Assembly: GCF_039519235.1 (NCBI RefSeq) | Contig: NZ_CP154351.1 | Location: 434,001 to 498,000, forward strand | Length of the DNA: 64,000 nucleotides | Origin: Micrococcus sp. 2A | GTDB taxonomy: Bacteria; Actinomycetota; Actinomycetes; Actinomycetales; Micrococcaceae | Direction: 5' to 3' | Shown: piece by piece, positions 1 to 8,933 of the stretch | How the letters are laid out: each line of letters begins with the position of its first letter | Position numbering within the stretch: position 1 is the first letter of the stretch | Position numbers and translations under genes: made by a program | The notes under the pieces: generated by a model | Seen by the model: the letters and a program-made list of their open reading frames with translations, nothing else | Databases searched by the model: none | What the model was told of the DNA's origin: nothing

Positions 1-1
1 C

Positions 2-256
2 GTGCTGCAGGGCGGCGCCAATCTGACGCACGAGGGCGACCCGAGCCTCGACACGGCCGACTTCAACGACAGCCCGGCCCCGGGCAACCTCCGCGTGGAC
101 CTGGCGCTGCCGTCCAAGAACCTCCCGCTGCGCGGCGCTGGCGTCTTCTGGCCCGAGAAGGGCCAGCCCGGCTCCGAGCTGACCGGCGAGTATCCGTTCC
201 CCACCTCCGACCACCGCCTCACCTGGGTGGACGTGAAGGCGCCCGGCAAGCTCTGA
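2..256 (+). CDS. Endonuclease/exonuclease/phosphatase family protein, C-terminal fragment
   Basis: This is the last 84 residues of a protein that begins before the window. The reading frame is open to the left edge, so the true start is not visible. The fragment carries the closing pattern of the endonuclease/exonuclease/phosphatase (DNase I-like) fold: an NLRVDLALPS strand, AGVFWP, and a final SDHRLTWVDV block, where the SDHR motif is the family's usual catalytic histidine region. Bacterial members of this type are often secreted metal-dependent phosphoesterases or nucleases; the substrate cannot be told from this piece. It converges on the FAH-family gene, with a long perfect hairpin between them. 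Confidence 0.7.
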   Translation: MLQGGANLTHEGDPSLDTADFNDSPAPGNLRVDLALPSKNLPLRGAGVFWPEKGQPGSELTGEYPFPTSDHRLTWVDVKAPGKL

Positions 257-271
257 GGCCCCTCAGCTCCA

Positions 272-332
272 GACGAGCCCTGCGTCGTCGCGCCTGTCCG
301 CCGCGGACAGGCGCGACGACGCAGGGCTCGTC
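272..332. terminator. Long perfect hairpin, probable bidirectional terminator
   Basis: The arms at 272-300 and 304-332 are perfect reverse complements of 29 nt with a 3-nt loop (CCG). It lies between two convergent stop codons (256 on + and 347 on -), where a shared terminator is expected. There is no T-tract on either strand, as is common for hairpin terminators in high-GC actinobacteria. The stem is unusually long for a terminator. Confidence 0.7.
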
Positions 333-346
333 GCCGTCTGCGCGGA

Positions 347-1249
347 TCAGCAGAGCTCGTTGCGCTGCCGGCCCAGCCCGGTGATCTCCACCTCCACGAC
401 GTCGCCGGCGCGCAGCCACGGGCGGCGGCCCTCCTCGTCCTTGCGGGCCAGCGCGACGCCGGCCGGGGTGCCGGTGAGGATGAGGTCGCCCGGGTTCAGC
501 GTGATCAGCTGCGAGGCGTAGGCCACGAGCTGCTCGGGGGAGAACACGACGTCGGCCACGTGGCTCTCCTGCCGCACCTCCCCGTTCACGTGGGTCAGGA
601 TGCGGGCGCCCTTGGACAGCTCGTCCGGGGTGACGAGCCACGGGCCCACGGGGGTGGAGGCCTCCCAGACCTTCCCCTGGAGCCACTCGGAGGTGCGGCC
701 CTGGAAGCCGCGCATCGAGACGTCGTCGGCCACGGCGAACCCGGCGATGTGCGCGCGCGCGTCCTCGACCGCGATGCGCCGCCCGGGCTCGCCGATCACG
801 ATGCACAGCTCGCCCTCGTAGTCCACGCGGTGGTCCTCCTCGGGGACCTCGATCGGGTCCAGCGCGCCCGTGAGCGACTGCGCGAACTTCGCGAACAGCG
901 TGGGATGCTCGGGGCGCTGCTGGCCCGTCTCCGCGATGTGGTCCGTGTAGTTCAGCCCCACGCAGATCACCTTCGTGGGGAACGGGATGAGCGTGTCGTA
1001 CACCAGCTGCGTGGTGTCCAGCAGGAGGGAGTGGTCCTCCTTGGCGGCGCGCAGTGCCTGCTCCACGCGCTCCTTCTGCTCCTGCGGCGTCGAGGTCAGG
1101 TGCTCGCCGACGTCGCGGCAGCCGGGGAGGGCCACGGCGCGCACCGCGACCTCGGGGTCATCCGGGTGCACCGAGGTGATGACGGCGGCGAAGGTGTCCC
1201 CGGGGTAGGCGGCGTCGGAGTCGGGCTGGCGGAACGTGGCGAGCTTCAT
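347..1249 (-). CDS. Fumarylacetoacetate hydrolase (FAH) family protein
   Basis: A 300-residue protein of the FAH superfamily, which cleaves or decarboxylates C-C bonds in beta-diketo acids or acts on oxaloacetate/acylpyruvates. After an N-terminal lid region the FAH domain starts near residue 94 (ICVGLNYTDHIAE). The metal ligands are visible as E145 and E147 in DYEGEL and an aspartate in ADDVSMR (about 176). The GDLILTGTPAGVA block lies towards the C-terminus. The exact substrate is not predictable; 2-hydroxyhepta-2,4-diene-1,7-dioate isomerase-like and acylpyruvase-like activities are both possible. The ATG start MKLATFRQ is preceded 6 nt upstream by a weak -10-like TGAGAT. It is divergent from the aldo/keto reductase, with 40 bp between the starts. 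Confidence 0.85.
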   Translation of the reverse strand: MKLATFRQPDSDAAYPGDTFAAVITSVHPDDPEVAVRAVALPGCRDVGEHLTSTPQEQKERVEQALRAAKEDHSLLLDTTQLVYDTLIPFPTKVICVGLNYTDHIAETGQQRPEHPTLFAKFAQSLTGALDPIEVPEEDHRVDYEGELCIVIGEPGRRIAVEDARAHIAGFAVADDVSMRGFQGRTSEWLQGKVWEASTPVGPWLVTPDELSKGARILTHVNGEVRQESHVADVVFSPEQLVAYASQLITLNPGDLILTGTPAGVALARKDEEGRRPWLRAGDVVEVEITGLGRQRNELC

Positions 1250-1289
1250 GCGCCCATCTCACCACAGGGCCCCATGAGACGCTGAGGGC

Positions 1290-2342
1290 ATGAGCACAGC
1301 CGAGCACGCCGCCGCGTCCCCGCTGATCCTGGGCACCATGGGATGGGGCGTCCCCGTCGACGACGGCGAGGGTCCCCACAGCGCAGGCCCCGGCGCCGGC
1401 GCCGACGTCGCCCTGGCGCGGGCGCGCGGCGCGCTGCGCGCTGGCCTCGAGGCCGGCATCACGGTGCTGGACACCGCGGACATCTACGGCGGCGGCCTCT
1501 CCGAGTCGACGACGGGGGCCCTGCTGGCCGAGCTGGACCCGGCCGAGCGGGGGCGCCTGCGTGTGCAGACGAAGGCCGGGATCGTGCTCCCCGGGCAGGA
1601 CCCCGCGGGAGGCGGCGCCACGCGCTACGACTCCTCTCCGGCGCACGTGCGCCGCGCCCTCGAAGGCTCGCTGAGCCGCCTGGGCGCGGGCGCGGTGGAG
1701 ACGCTGATCATCCACCGCCCGGACGTGCTCACTCCCGTGGAGGACACGGTGCGGGCGTTCCTCGACGCGCGGGAGGCCGGGCTGGTGCGCCGGCTCGGGG
1801 TGTCCAACCTCGGCACCGGTCGCCTCCTGTCGTTCCAGCGCGCCCTCGGCCGCCTCGCCGCAGACGGCACGGGCCTGGCCTGCGCGCAGCTCGAGCTGGG
1901 CCTGCACCACCGCACCCTCGTGGAGGCCGAGGTCCTCGCCAATCACGGCGCGGCCCCGGCCACCGCCGGCGCGGCGGACCTGGGGCGGGTGTGCGCCGAG
2001 GAGGGGATCGAGCTTCAGGCCTGGGGTCCGCTCGGCCAGGGCCGCTTCACCCCGGGCTCGGACGGCTCGGTGCCCACCGACCCCGCCGAGGCCGCCGCAC
2101 TGGCCTCGGCGGGCGGGCCGGCAGCCGTCGTGGCGAAGGTGGCGCAGGAGCTGGGCGCGGGGCGGGAGGCCGTGGTCCTCGCCTGGCTGCTCAAGCTGCC
2201 GTGGGGCGTGCGCCCCGTGGTGGGAAGCCAGGACCCCGCCCGACTTGCGGCGTGCGCCGCAGCGCCCGAGGTGGCCGCCGCGATGGATGCGGCGCAGTGG
2301 CATCGGCTCTGGACCGCCGCGCGAGGCGAGAACCTGCCCTGA
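1290..2342 (+). CDS. Aldo/keto reductase family oxidoreductase
   Basis: A 350-residue NADPH-dependent aldo/keto reductase, predicted to be a cytosolic (alpha/beta)8 barrel that reduces aldehydes or ketones. The catalytic tetrad is visible: D61 and Y66 in DTADIYGGG, K95 in VQTKAGI and H142 in LIIHRPD. SNLGTGRL and the late VVGSQDPARL segment match the usual cofactor-binding regions. Length fits the family. No Shine-Dalgarno is evident before the ATG. The gene is divergent from the FAH-family gene. The physiological substrate is unknown. Confidence 0.88.
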   Translation: MSTAEHAAASPLILGTMGWGVPVDDGEGPHSAGPGAGADVALARARGALRAGLEAGITVLDTADIYGGGLSESTTGALLAELDPAERGRLRVQTKAGIVLPGQDPAGGGATRYDSSPAHVRRALEGSLSRLGAGAVETLIIHRPDVLTPVEDTVRAFLDAREAGLVRRLGVSNLGTGRLLSFQRALGRLAADGTGLACAQLELGLHHRTLVEAEVLANHGAAPATAGAADLGRVCAEEGIELQAWGPLGQGRFTPGSDGSVPTDPAEAAALASAGGPAAVVAKVAQELGAGREAVVLAWLLKLPWGVRPVVGSQDPARLAACAAAPEVAAAMDAAQWHRLWTAARGENLP

Positions 2343-2415
2343 CCCCGCCGTCCGGGGCGGGTGAGTCCGCGCCCGCGGCACGAGCACTCGATGTGACATG
2401 GCCCACAATGGAGCC

Positions 2416-2874
2416 ATGGACTTCTCGCGTGTGGACCTCTGGACGCCCTGGATCCTCTACTGGGCGGCCGCGGTCGCGGCCGTGGCGGGCGTCGCCCTCG
2501 TGGTCGCGGGGGCGTGGCGCGCGCACCGGCACCGCCGGTTCGCGGCGTCGACGGGGCGCAACCAGGACGTAAGGCTGCTGCGGGACACCCGCACGCAGCG
2601 CCGCGTGGGCATGGGATTCCTCGCAGTGACGGGGCTGCTGCTGGGGCTCGGCGTCTGGCTGCACCTCAGCGGGCTCGCCGCCCTCCGGGAGAACCTCGTG
2701 CGGAAGTACGGCTACACGGCCGTGGAGGGCATCCGGCAGTCCGGCAGCGGCTTCATGGCCGACCTCACCACCGCGGACGGCACGGTGCTGGAGGACGAGC
2801 TGGTGCTCCTCGAGCCCACGGGGGAGCCCCTGGTGGGGGAGGACATCTTCGACGACGTGCCCGGGGGGCGCTGA
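2416..2874 (+). CDS. Small membrane protein of unknown function
   Basis: A predicted 152-residue protein with two hydrophobic segments (WILYWAAAVAAVAGVALVV near the N-terminus and a second around MGFLAVTGLLLGLGVWL) followed by a soluble C-terminal part of about 70 residues. I recognise no family. An upstream in-frame ATG exists at 2398. I prefer 2416 because a CACAAT box at 2404-2409 lies 6 nt before it, the leaderless promoter spacing seen repeatedly in this window. The gene sits between the aldo/keto reductase and treY on the same strand, but treY has its own -10 box, so co-transcription is uncertain. Confidence 0.6.
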   Translation: MDFSRVDLWTPWILYWAAAVAAVAGVALVVAGAWRAHRHRRFAASTGRNQDVRLLRDTRTQRRVGMGFLAVTGLLLGLGVWLHLSGLAALRENLVRKYGYTAVEGIRQSGSGFMADLTTADGTVLEDELVLLEPTGEPLVGEDIFDDVPGGR

Positions 2875-2943
2875 GCCCCCTCGGCGCGGGCGGCGCCGTC
2901 CGGTCCTCCTGCCGCGTCCGGAGCCTCTGTTAGCGTCGGCGGA

Positions 2944-5409
2944 GTGATCCCCGCAGAGCGTCCCGTGCCCGCGTCCACCTATCGGCTCCAGGTCAGCCCG
3001 GACCTCCCGTTGCCCTCCGTGGCCGAGCTCGTGCCGTACCTGCACCGGCTCGGCGTGGACTGGCTCTACCTCTCCCCGCTGCTCGCCGCGGAGCCGGGCT
3101 CGGACCACGGCTACGACGTCGTGGACCCCAGCCGCGTGGACCCCGCCCGCGGAGGCGCCGAGGGCCTCGCCGAGGTGGCGCGCGCCGCGCACGAGGTGGG
3201 GATGAAGGTCCTCGTGGACATCGTCCCCAACCACGTGGGTGTGGCCACGCCCGAGGCGAACCCGGCGTGGTGGGACCTGCTGGCGCACGGCCGGGAAGCG
3301 CAGCACGCCGCGTGGTTCGACGTGGACTGGGGGGCCGGGGACGGCCGTGTGCTCATTCCCGTCCTGGAAGACGGTCCTGAGGGAGACGATCGCGGGGACG
3401 ACGCCGCGATCGAGCGCCTGGTGGTGGTCCCGGGCGAGGGGCCGGACGCCGGCCGGCTCCTGCACTGGGACACCGCCTATCCGCTGGCCCCCGGCTCGCT
3501 CGAGCGTGCCGAGGCCGCCACCGGCCTGCGCGCCGCTGAGGTGTTCGCCGGCGCCCGCCCCGAGGACGATCCGACCCCCGAGCGCGCCCGACTGGCCCAC
3601 GCCGTGCACGAGCTGCAGCACTACCGCCTCATCGGGTGGCGCCGCGGGGACGCCGGGCTGAACTACCGGCGCTTCTTCACCGTGACCACCCTCGCGGGCG
3701 TCCGCGTCGAGGACCCGGAGGTCTTCGACGCCACCCACGCGGAGATCGCCCGATGGGTGCGCGAGGGGCTCGTCTCGGGGCTGCGCGTGGACCATCCGGA
3801 CGGCTTGGCGGACCCGGCCGGCTACCTCCGCCTCCTGCGTCGACGCGTGCTGCCGCAGGGCTGGCTCGTCGTGGAGAAGATCCTGGAGCCCGGCGAGCTC
3901 CTGCCTGCGGCGTGGGACGCGGACGGGACCACCGGCTACGACGCCCTGGGCGAGGTCGAGCGCGTGTTCATGCCCCGCGCCGCTGGGGGGACGCCCGAGG
4001 AGGACGCGGCCCGCCGCGCGGAATGGCACGAGCTGATCGCCGAGGCCAAGGAGGACGTGGCCACCGGCTCGCTCGCGGCCGAGACCGGGCGCCTCGTGCG
4101 GGAGGCCCGCGCGGCCGGCGTCCTCGGCGCCCACGACGACGAAGCCCTCACCGCGGGCCTGGCGGAGGTGCTCGCCCAGCTGCCCGTGTACCGCACCTAC
4201 CTCCCCGTGGGACAGGGCCACCTCGAGGCGGCCGTCGAGGCGGCCGCCGTGGAGCGACCGGAGCTCGCACCCGTGCTCGCGGACCTCTTCGCGGTGCTCT
4301 CGGACCCGGAGTCCCCGGTGGCCCGACGCTTCCAGCAGACCTCCGGCATGGTGATGGCCAAGGGCGTGGAGGACCGCTCCTTCTACCGGTATGCCCGGTG
4401 GGCCAACCTCAACGAGGTGGGCGGGGATCCCGCGCACGTCGCCCTCACCCTGAGCGGGTTCCACGCCGCGCAGCAGGCACGGCAGGCGTCCTGGCCCTCC
4501 TCCATGACCACACTCACCACGCATGACACGAAGCGCAGCGAGGACGTGCGCGCCCGCATCGCCGTGCTGGCCGAGGACCCCGAGCGCTGGGCGGCCGATC
4601 TGACGCAGCTGTGCGCCCTCCACCCGTTGGGAGAGCCGGACGCCGCGCGCCTGGTGTGGGAGTCCATCGTGGGCGTGTGGCCCACGGACGGCACCGCGCC
4701 GGACGCCGAGCGCGTGCTCGGCTTCCTCCAGAAGGCGGCGCGCGAGGCCGCCGTCCACACCACGTGGACGGACCAGGATGCCGACTACGAGGCCCGCCTC
4801 GCGGAGCTGGCCCACGCCGTCACGGCGGCGGACGGCCCCGCGCGCGGCCTCGTGCAGGCGGTGGCGGACCGGATCTCCGAGGCCGGGCTCGCGGTGCAGC
4901 TGGGCCACAAGCTCGTGCAGCTCACGGCGCCGGGCGTCCCGGACGTCTACCAGGGCACCGAGCTCCCGTTCCCCTCGCTCGTGGACCCGGACAACCGCCG
5001 CCCGGTGGACTTCGCGGCCCGCGCCGCCCTCCTCGACCGCCTCGACACGGGGTGGCGCCCCACGCGCCAGGACCCCGACGCGGCCAAGCTCGCCGTGGTC
5101 GCCGCGGCGCTGCGCACCCGCCGCGACCGACCGGAGCTGTTCACGGGATACCGCCCGCTGGACGTCTCCGGTCCGGCCGCCGAGCACGCCGTGGCCTTCA
5201 GCCGCGGCGGCGCCCTCGCCGTGGCCACCCGCTGGCCCGCCACGCTCACCGAGCGCGGCGGCTGGGGGGAGACCACCGTGACCGTCCCCGCCGGGGCGTG
5301 GGAGGACGCCGTGACGGGCCGCCGCGTCGAACCGGACGAGCGGGGCGCCGTGCGGCTCGCCGAGCTGCTGCACGACCTCCCGGTGGCGCTGCTCGTGCCC
5401 GCCGCCTGA
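2944..5409 (+). CDS. treY: Maltooligosyl trehalose synthase
   Basis: An 821-residue glycoside hydrolase family 13 enzyme that converts the reducing-end alpha-1,4 linkage of maltodextrins into the alpha,alpha-1,1 linkage of trehalose; it acts in the cytosol with TreZ. The N-terminus (STYRLQV, LYLSPLL, GSDHGYDV) is typical of TreY. The GH13 nucleophile is D283 in GLRVDHPDG, the general acid is E311 in VVEKILEP, and the third carboxylate lies in TTHDTKRSEDVRAR. The start is GTG, with TAGCGT at 2931-2936 only 7 nt upstream and no Shine-Dalgarno, so leaderless translation is likely. treZ follows after 28 nt. No treX (debranching enzyme) is present in the window. Confidence 0.95.
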   Translation: MIPAERPVPASTYRLQVSPDLPLPSVAELVPYLHRLGVDWLYLSPLLAAEPGSDHGYDVVDPSRVDPARGGAEGLAEVARAAHEVGMKVLVDIVPNHVGVATPEANPAWWDLLAHGREAQHAAWFDVDWGAGDGRVLIPVLEDGPEGDDRGDDAAIERLVVVPGEGPDAGRLLHWDTAYPLAPGSLERAEAATGLRAAEVFAGARPEDDPTPERARLAHAVHELQHYRLIGWRRGDAGLNYRRFFTVTTLAGVRVEDPEVFDATHAEIARWVREGLVSGLRVDHPDGLADPAGYLRLLRRRVLPQGWLVVEKILEPGELLPAAWDADGTTGYDALGEVERVFMPRAAGGTPEEDAARRAEWHELIAEAKEDVATGSLAAETGRLVREARAAGVLGAHDDEALTAGLAEVLAQLPVYRTYLPVGQGHLEAAVEAAAVERPELAPVLADLFAVLSDPESPVARRFQQTSGMVMAKGVEDRSFYRYARWANLNEVGGDPAHVALTLSGFHAAQQARQASWPSSMTTLTTHDTKRSEDVRARIAVLAEDPERWAADLTQLCALHPLGEPDAARLVWESIVGVWPTDGTAPDAERVLGFLQKAAREAAVHTTWTDQDADYEARLAELAHAVTAADGPARGLVQAVADRISEAGLAVQLGHKLVQLTAPGVPDVYQGTELPFPSLVDPDNRRPVDFAARAALLDRLDTGWRPTRQDPDAAKLAVVAAALRTRRDRPELFTGYRPLDVSGPAAEHAVAFSRGGALAVATRWPATLTERGGWGETTVTVPAGAWEDAVTGRRVEPDERGAVRLAELLHDLPVALLVPAA

Positions 5410-5437
5410 CCGATCCGTCCACCCCAGGAGACCCGCC

Positions 5438-7489
5438 ATGCGCGACCACACCGCCCCCGACACCGCCCCTTCCCGCGCGCCGCAGGCCGCCGCGGGCGTC
5501 GTCGCCGCCCCCGTGCCGGATGCGGGCCTCGGCCTGCGCCGCATCGGGGCCGATCCGGTGGACCCCACCGGTGCGGAGCCGGAGGCCGCGGCCCAGGCGC
5601 GGCGCACCCCCTACGCGGTCTGGGCTCCGCACGCGCAGACCGTCGAACTCGTGCTCGTGGACGCCGTGCCCGGGTCGCGGCACGACGCGCAGGACCGCTG
5701 GGCGGGCGCCCGCGCGGTGGCCATGGACCGCGCGACCGGCGGGTGGTGGACGCCGTCGCAGGACCCGGCGGCCGTGCTCGGCACCCCGGCCCCCGCCGAC
5801 CCCGGCTACGGCTACCGCGTGGACGGCGGCGACCCCGTGCCGGATCCGCGCTCGCGCCGCCAGCCGGACACGGTGCACGGGCCCTCCCGCCGCGACGTCG
5901 AGGGCGCGGACTTCGCGTGGACGGACGCGGACTGGCGCGGGCCGGCCGGCGTGCCCGCGGATCCGGCCGCCCCGCAGGGCGGGGGGCTGCGCGGCGCGGT
6001 GCTGTACGAGCTGCACGTGGGGACCTTCACGGCGGAGGGGACGCTCGAGGCCGCGATCGAGCGGCTTCCCCATCTCGTCGAGCTGGGCGTGACCCATCTC
6101 GAGCTGCTGCCCGTGAACTCCTTCAACGGCCCCCGCAACTGGGGCTACGACGGCGTCGCGTGGTTCGCGGTGGACGAGTCCTACGGCGGCCCTCAGGCGT
6201 ACCGGCGCTTCGTGGACGCCGCGCACGCCGCGGGGCTCGGCGTGGTGCAGGACGTGGTCTACAACCACCTCGGCCCCGCCGGGAACTACCTCGGGGCCTT
6301 CGGCCCGTACCTCACCGCGGGGGACACCGGCTGGGGCGAGGGCGTCAACCTGGACGGTCCGGACTCGGACGAGGTGCGCCGCCACATCCTGGACAACGTG
6401 CGCATGTGGATCGAGGAGTTCCACGTGGACGGGCTGCGCCTGGACGCCGTGCATGCCCTGCGGGACACCCGCGCCGTGCACCTCCTCGAGGAGATGGCCG
6501 CGCTCGCGGACGAGGCCGCGGCCCGCGCGGGCCGCCCCGTGCCGCTCATGGCGGAGTCCGACCTCAACGACCCCCGGCTCGTGCTCCCGCGCTCCGCCGG
6601 CGGGCTGGGGCTGGCCGCCGCGTGGAACGACGACGTCCATCACGCCCTGCACGTCGCGACGACGGGGGAGACGGGCGGCTACTACGCGGACTTCGCGCCC
6701 CTGGAGGCGGTGGCCAAGGTGATGGAGCGGGCGTACTTCCACGACGGCACCCGCTCGACGTTCCGCGGACGGGACCACGGGCGTCCCGTTCCGGCGGACG
6801 TGCCGAACGAGGCGTTCATCGTGAGCATCCAGAACCACGACCAGGTGGGCAACCGCGCCGCCGGGGACCGCACCGGGGCGACTCTGAGCGAGGGGTCGCT
6901 GGCCGCGGAGGCGGCCCTCCTGCTCACCGGCCCGAACGTGCCCCTGCTCTTCATGGGCGAGGAGTTCGCGGCGAGCACACCGTGGGCGTTCTTCACCTCG
7001 TTCCCGGACGAGGACCTGGGCGAGGCGGTGCGCCAGGGCAGGCGTCGCGAGTTCGGCGCGCACGGCTGGGACCCGGCCGACGTGCCCGACCCCCAGGACC
7101 GGGTCACCCGCGACTCCGCGGTGCTCGACTGGGCCGAGCCGGGGCAGGGCCGCGGGGCCCGCGTGCAGGAGACGTACCGCCGCCTCATCGGGCTGCGCCG
7201 CACCCTGCCGGCACTCACGGAGCCGCGGCGCTCGCTCACCCGCGCGTGGGTGGACCCCGAGCGACGGCACGTGCGCCTCGAGCGCGGACGGGCCGAGCAG
7301 GCGGCGTGCGGCGACGTCGTGCTCCTCGCCGCCCTCGGCGACCTCCCGCTCACCGTCCCGGAGGACCTGCGGGGCGCGCACGTGCTCGCCGGCCACACCG
7401 ACGCCGGCCCGCTCGCCGCGGACGCGGAGGCGCCCGCCGCCGCGCCGGTGGAGGTGGCCGCGCCGGGCTTCCTGCTGCTGCGGCGCTGA
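5438..7489 (+). CDS. treZ: Malto-oligosyltrehalose trehalohydrolase
   Basis: A 683-residue GH13 enzyme that releases free trehalose from maltooligosyl-trehalose made by TreY, completing the TreYZ route. An N-terminal E-set/CBM48-like domain (YAVWAPHAQTVELVL) precedes the catalytic barrel. Visible catalytic residues are the nucleophile D336 in GLRLDAVHAL, the general acid E373 in LMAESDLND, and QNHDQVGNR. The ATG is preceded by CCAGGAGACC, a good ribosome binding site, consistent with translation from the treY transcript 28 nt downstream. The TGA is only 6 nt from the stop of the convergent DUF4032 gene. Length and motifs fit TreZ rather than a branching enzyme. Confidence 0.95.
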   Translation: MRDHTAPDTAPSRAPQAAAGVVAAPVPDAGLGLRRIGADPVDPTGAEPEAAAQARRTPYAVWAPHAQTVELVLVDAVPGSRHDAQDRWAGARAVAMDRATGGWWTPSQDPAAVLGTPAPADPGYGYRVDGGDPVPDPRSRRQPDTVHGPSRRDVEGADFAWTDADWRGPAGVPADPAAPQGGGLRGAVLYELHVGTFTAEGTLEAAIERLPHLVELGVTHLELLPVNSFNGPRNWGYDGVAWFAVDESYGGPQAYRRFVDAAHAAGLGVVQDVVYNHLGPAGNYLGAFGPYLTAGDTGWGEGVNLDGPDSDEVRRHILDNVRMWIEEFHVDGLRLDAVHALRDTRAVHLLEEMAALADEAAARAGRPVPLMAESDLNDPRLVLPRSAGGLGLAAAWNDDVHHALHVATTGETGGYYADFAPLEAVAKVMERAYFHDGTRSTFRGRDHGRPVPADVPNEAFIVSIQNHDQVGNRAAGDRTGATLSEGSLAAEAALLLTGPNVPLLFMGEEFAASTPWAFFTSFPDEDLGEAVRQGRRREFGAHGWDPADVPDPQDRVTRDSAVLDWAEPGQGRGARVQETYRRLIGLRRTLPALTEPRRSLTRAWVDPERRHVRLERGRAEQAACGDVVLLAALGDLPLTVPEDLRGAHVLAGHTDAGPLAADAEAPAAAPVEVAAPGFLLLRR

Positions 7490-7495
7490 GCCGGC

Positions 7496-8809
7496 TCAGC
7501 TCGCGCCGGGCTCCAGGTCGGGCACGGCCCGCAGCATCGTGGTGGTGGGGTGCAGGGCGAGCGCGTCCTCGTCCCTGCGGGCGCGCAGGATCGTGTCCAC
7601 GTAGGAGTCCACGGCCTCCTGGAGGGGCACGGCCGCGCCCCGCGCCTCGGAGAGGTACCAGCGGTGCTCGAGAAGCTGGTGCATGATCTCGGCAGGCTCG
7701 AGCTTGGCGCGCAGCTCGAGTGGGACGGAGTGCACCACGGGATCGAAGACCTCCACGACCCAGCGATGGGCGGCCCCCTCCATGTCCAGGTACGGGTCCC
7801 AGGCCCGCCGGGCCGCGTCGATGTCCACGAGCAGGCGTCGGGCCTGGTTCTCTTGCACGTGCAGGCCCGTGAGCCGCTCGAGGCGGCGCCGGTGGAACCC
7901 TGCGAGGACCTCCGTGGGCCGGGCCGTCATCATGCCGGGGGCCTCCGCCGCCCGCAGGGAGTACTCCTCCACCTCGAAGCCGAGCTCGCCGAGGCGGCGG
8001 AATCGGCGGTCCATGCGCCACGGCTCGGCACGGGGGAAGGCGACCGGAGCGGTCAGCTCCTCCCACAGCCGGCGGTACGAGTCCACCATGAGGTCGGGGG
8101 TGGCCGCGGGGTCCACGTCCGGGTCGGCGAGCCCGCTGGCCAGCAGGTCCAGCAGCTCACCGCCCACGTTCACGCGGGCCACTTCGAGATCGTGCTCGCG
8201 CTGGCCCGTGGAGAGCCGTTCCCGCAGCTCGCCGGTCTCCGCGTCCACCAGGTGCGCCGCGAATCCGCCCGCGTCCCGGCGGAACAGCACGTTGGAGAGC
8301 GAGACGTCGCCCCAGAAGAACCCCTCCAGGTGGAGCTCCACCAGCAGGGTCGCCAGCGCCTCCATGAGCCGCACGAGGGTCGGCCGCTGCAGCCGCTCGG
8401 AGAACACGGCGCGGTAGGGCAGGGAGAAGCGCAGGTGCCGGGTGACCAGTGCCGCGGGCAGGGGCGTGCCGTGGTCGCGGGTGCGTCCGGTGACGACCGC
8501 GACGGGCTCCACCGAGGGCGGCGGGCGGTCCGCGAGGCGGCGCAGCAGCCGATATTCGCGGAAGGCGAGCTCCTCCGTGGTCTCCTTGACGGCCACGATG
8601 CTCCCGCCCACGTGGGCGAAGCGCACCACGTGCCGCGAGATGCCGCGTGGCAGGGCGGCGAGGACGTCCTCCGGCCACTCCTCGAGCGGCGTGGACCACG
8701 GCAGCGCGAGCAGGGCCGTCGCGGGGTCCTCGGTCGCGTCGCCGGACGGGGCGCCGGTGACGGTCAGGCGGTCGGCGGGGGAGGGGGCGTTCGTCTCCGG
8801 GGGGGCCAT
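7496..8809 (-). CDS. DUF4032 domain protein with kinase-like fold
   Basis: A 437-residue protein of the actinobacterial DUF4032 type. The N-terminal half resembles a lipopolysaccharide-kinase/protein-kinase-like fold: a lysine in GSIVAVKETTEEL, GDVSLSNVLF resembling the catalytic HxDxxxxN loop, and HLVDAETGE at the DFG position. The C-terminal half (PYLDMEGAAHRWVVEVFDPV onwards) is the conserved DUF4032 part. Function is unknown; phosphotransfer to a small molecule is a guess from the motifs. I chose the ATG giving MAPPETNA because GGGAGG lies 9 nt upstream; longer in-frame extensions run into the divergent gene. It is divergent from the DsbA-like gene, with 124 bp between starts. Confidence 0.75.
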   Translation of the reverse strand: MAPPETNAPSPADRLTVTGAPSGDATEDPATALLALPWSTPLEEWPEDVLAALPRGISRHVVRFAHVGGSIVAVKETTEELAFREYRLLRRLADRPPPSVEPVAVVTGRTRDHGTPLPAALVTRHLRFSLPYRAVFSERLQRPTLVRLMEALATLLVELHLEGFFWGDVSLSNVLFRRDAGGFAAHLVDAETGELRERLSTGQREHDLEVARVNVGGELLDLLASGLADPDVDPAATPDLMVDSYRRLWEELTAPVAFPRAEPWRMDRRFRRLGELGFEVEEYSLRAAEAPGMMTARPTEVLAGFHRRRLERLTGLHVQENQARRLLVDIDAARRAWDPYLDMEGAAHRWVVEVFDPVVHSVPLELRAKLEPAEIMHQLLEHRWYLSEARGAAVPLQEAVDSYVDTILRARRDEDALALHPTTTMLRAVPDLEPGAS

Positions 8810-8933
8810 GCCGCCGATCCTCCCAGACTGGGCGGATATGCTCACCTCGCGCATCGCGAGCCCGGCCCCGGCAGGTGCCCGCGCCCGCCGCCCGGAGCGC
8901 ACCGGGACGCACACTTCGACCCCAGGAGGACCC

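Noticed and set aside
2191-5607. Very long open frame on the minus strand opposite treY
   Set aside because: It is antisense to a clear treY gene. The translation is low-complexity (Arg, Gly, Ala, Val, His) with no domain, the usual artefact of high-GC codon use.
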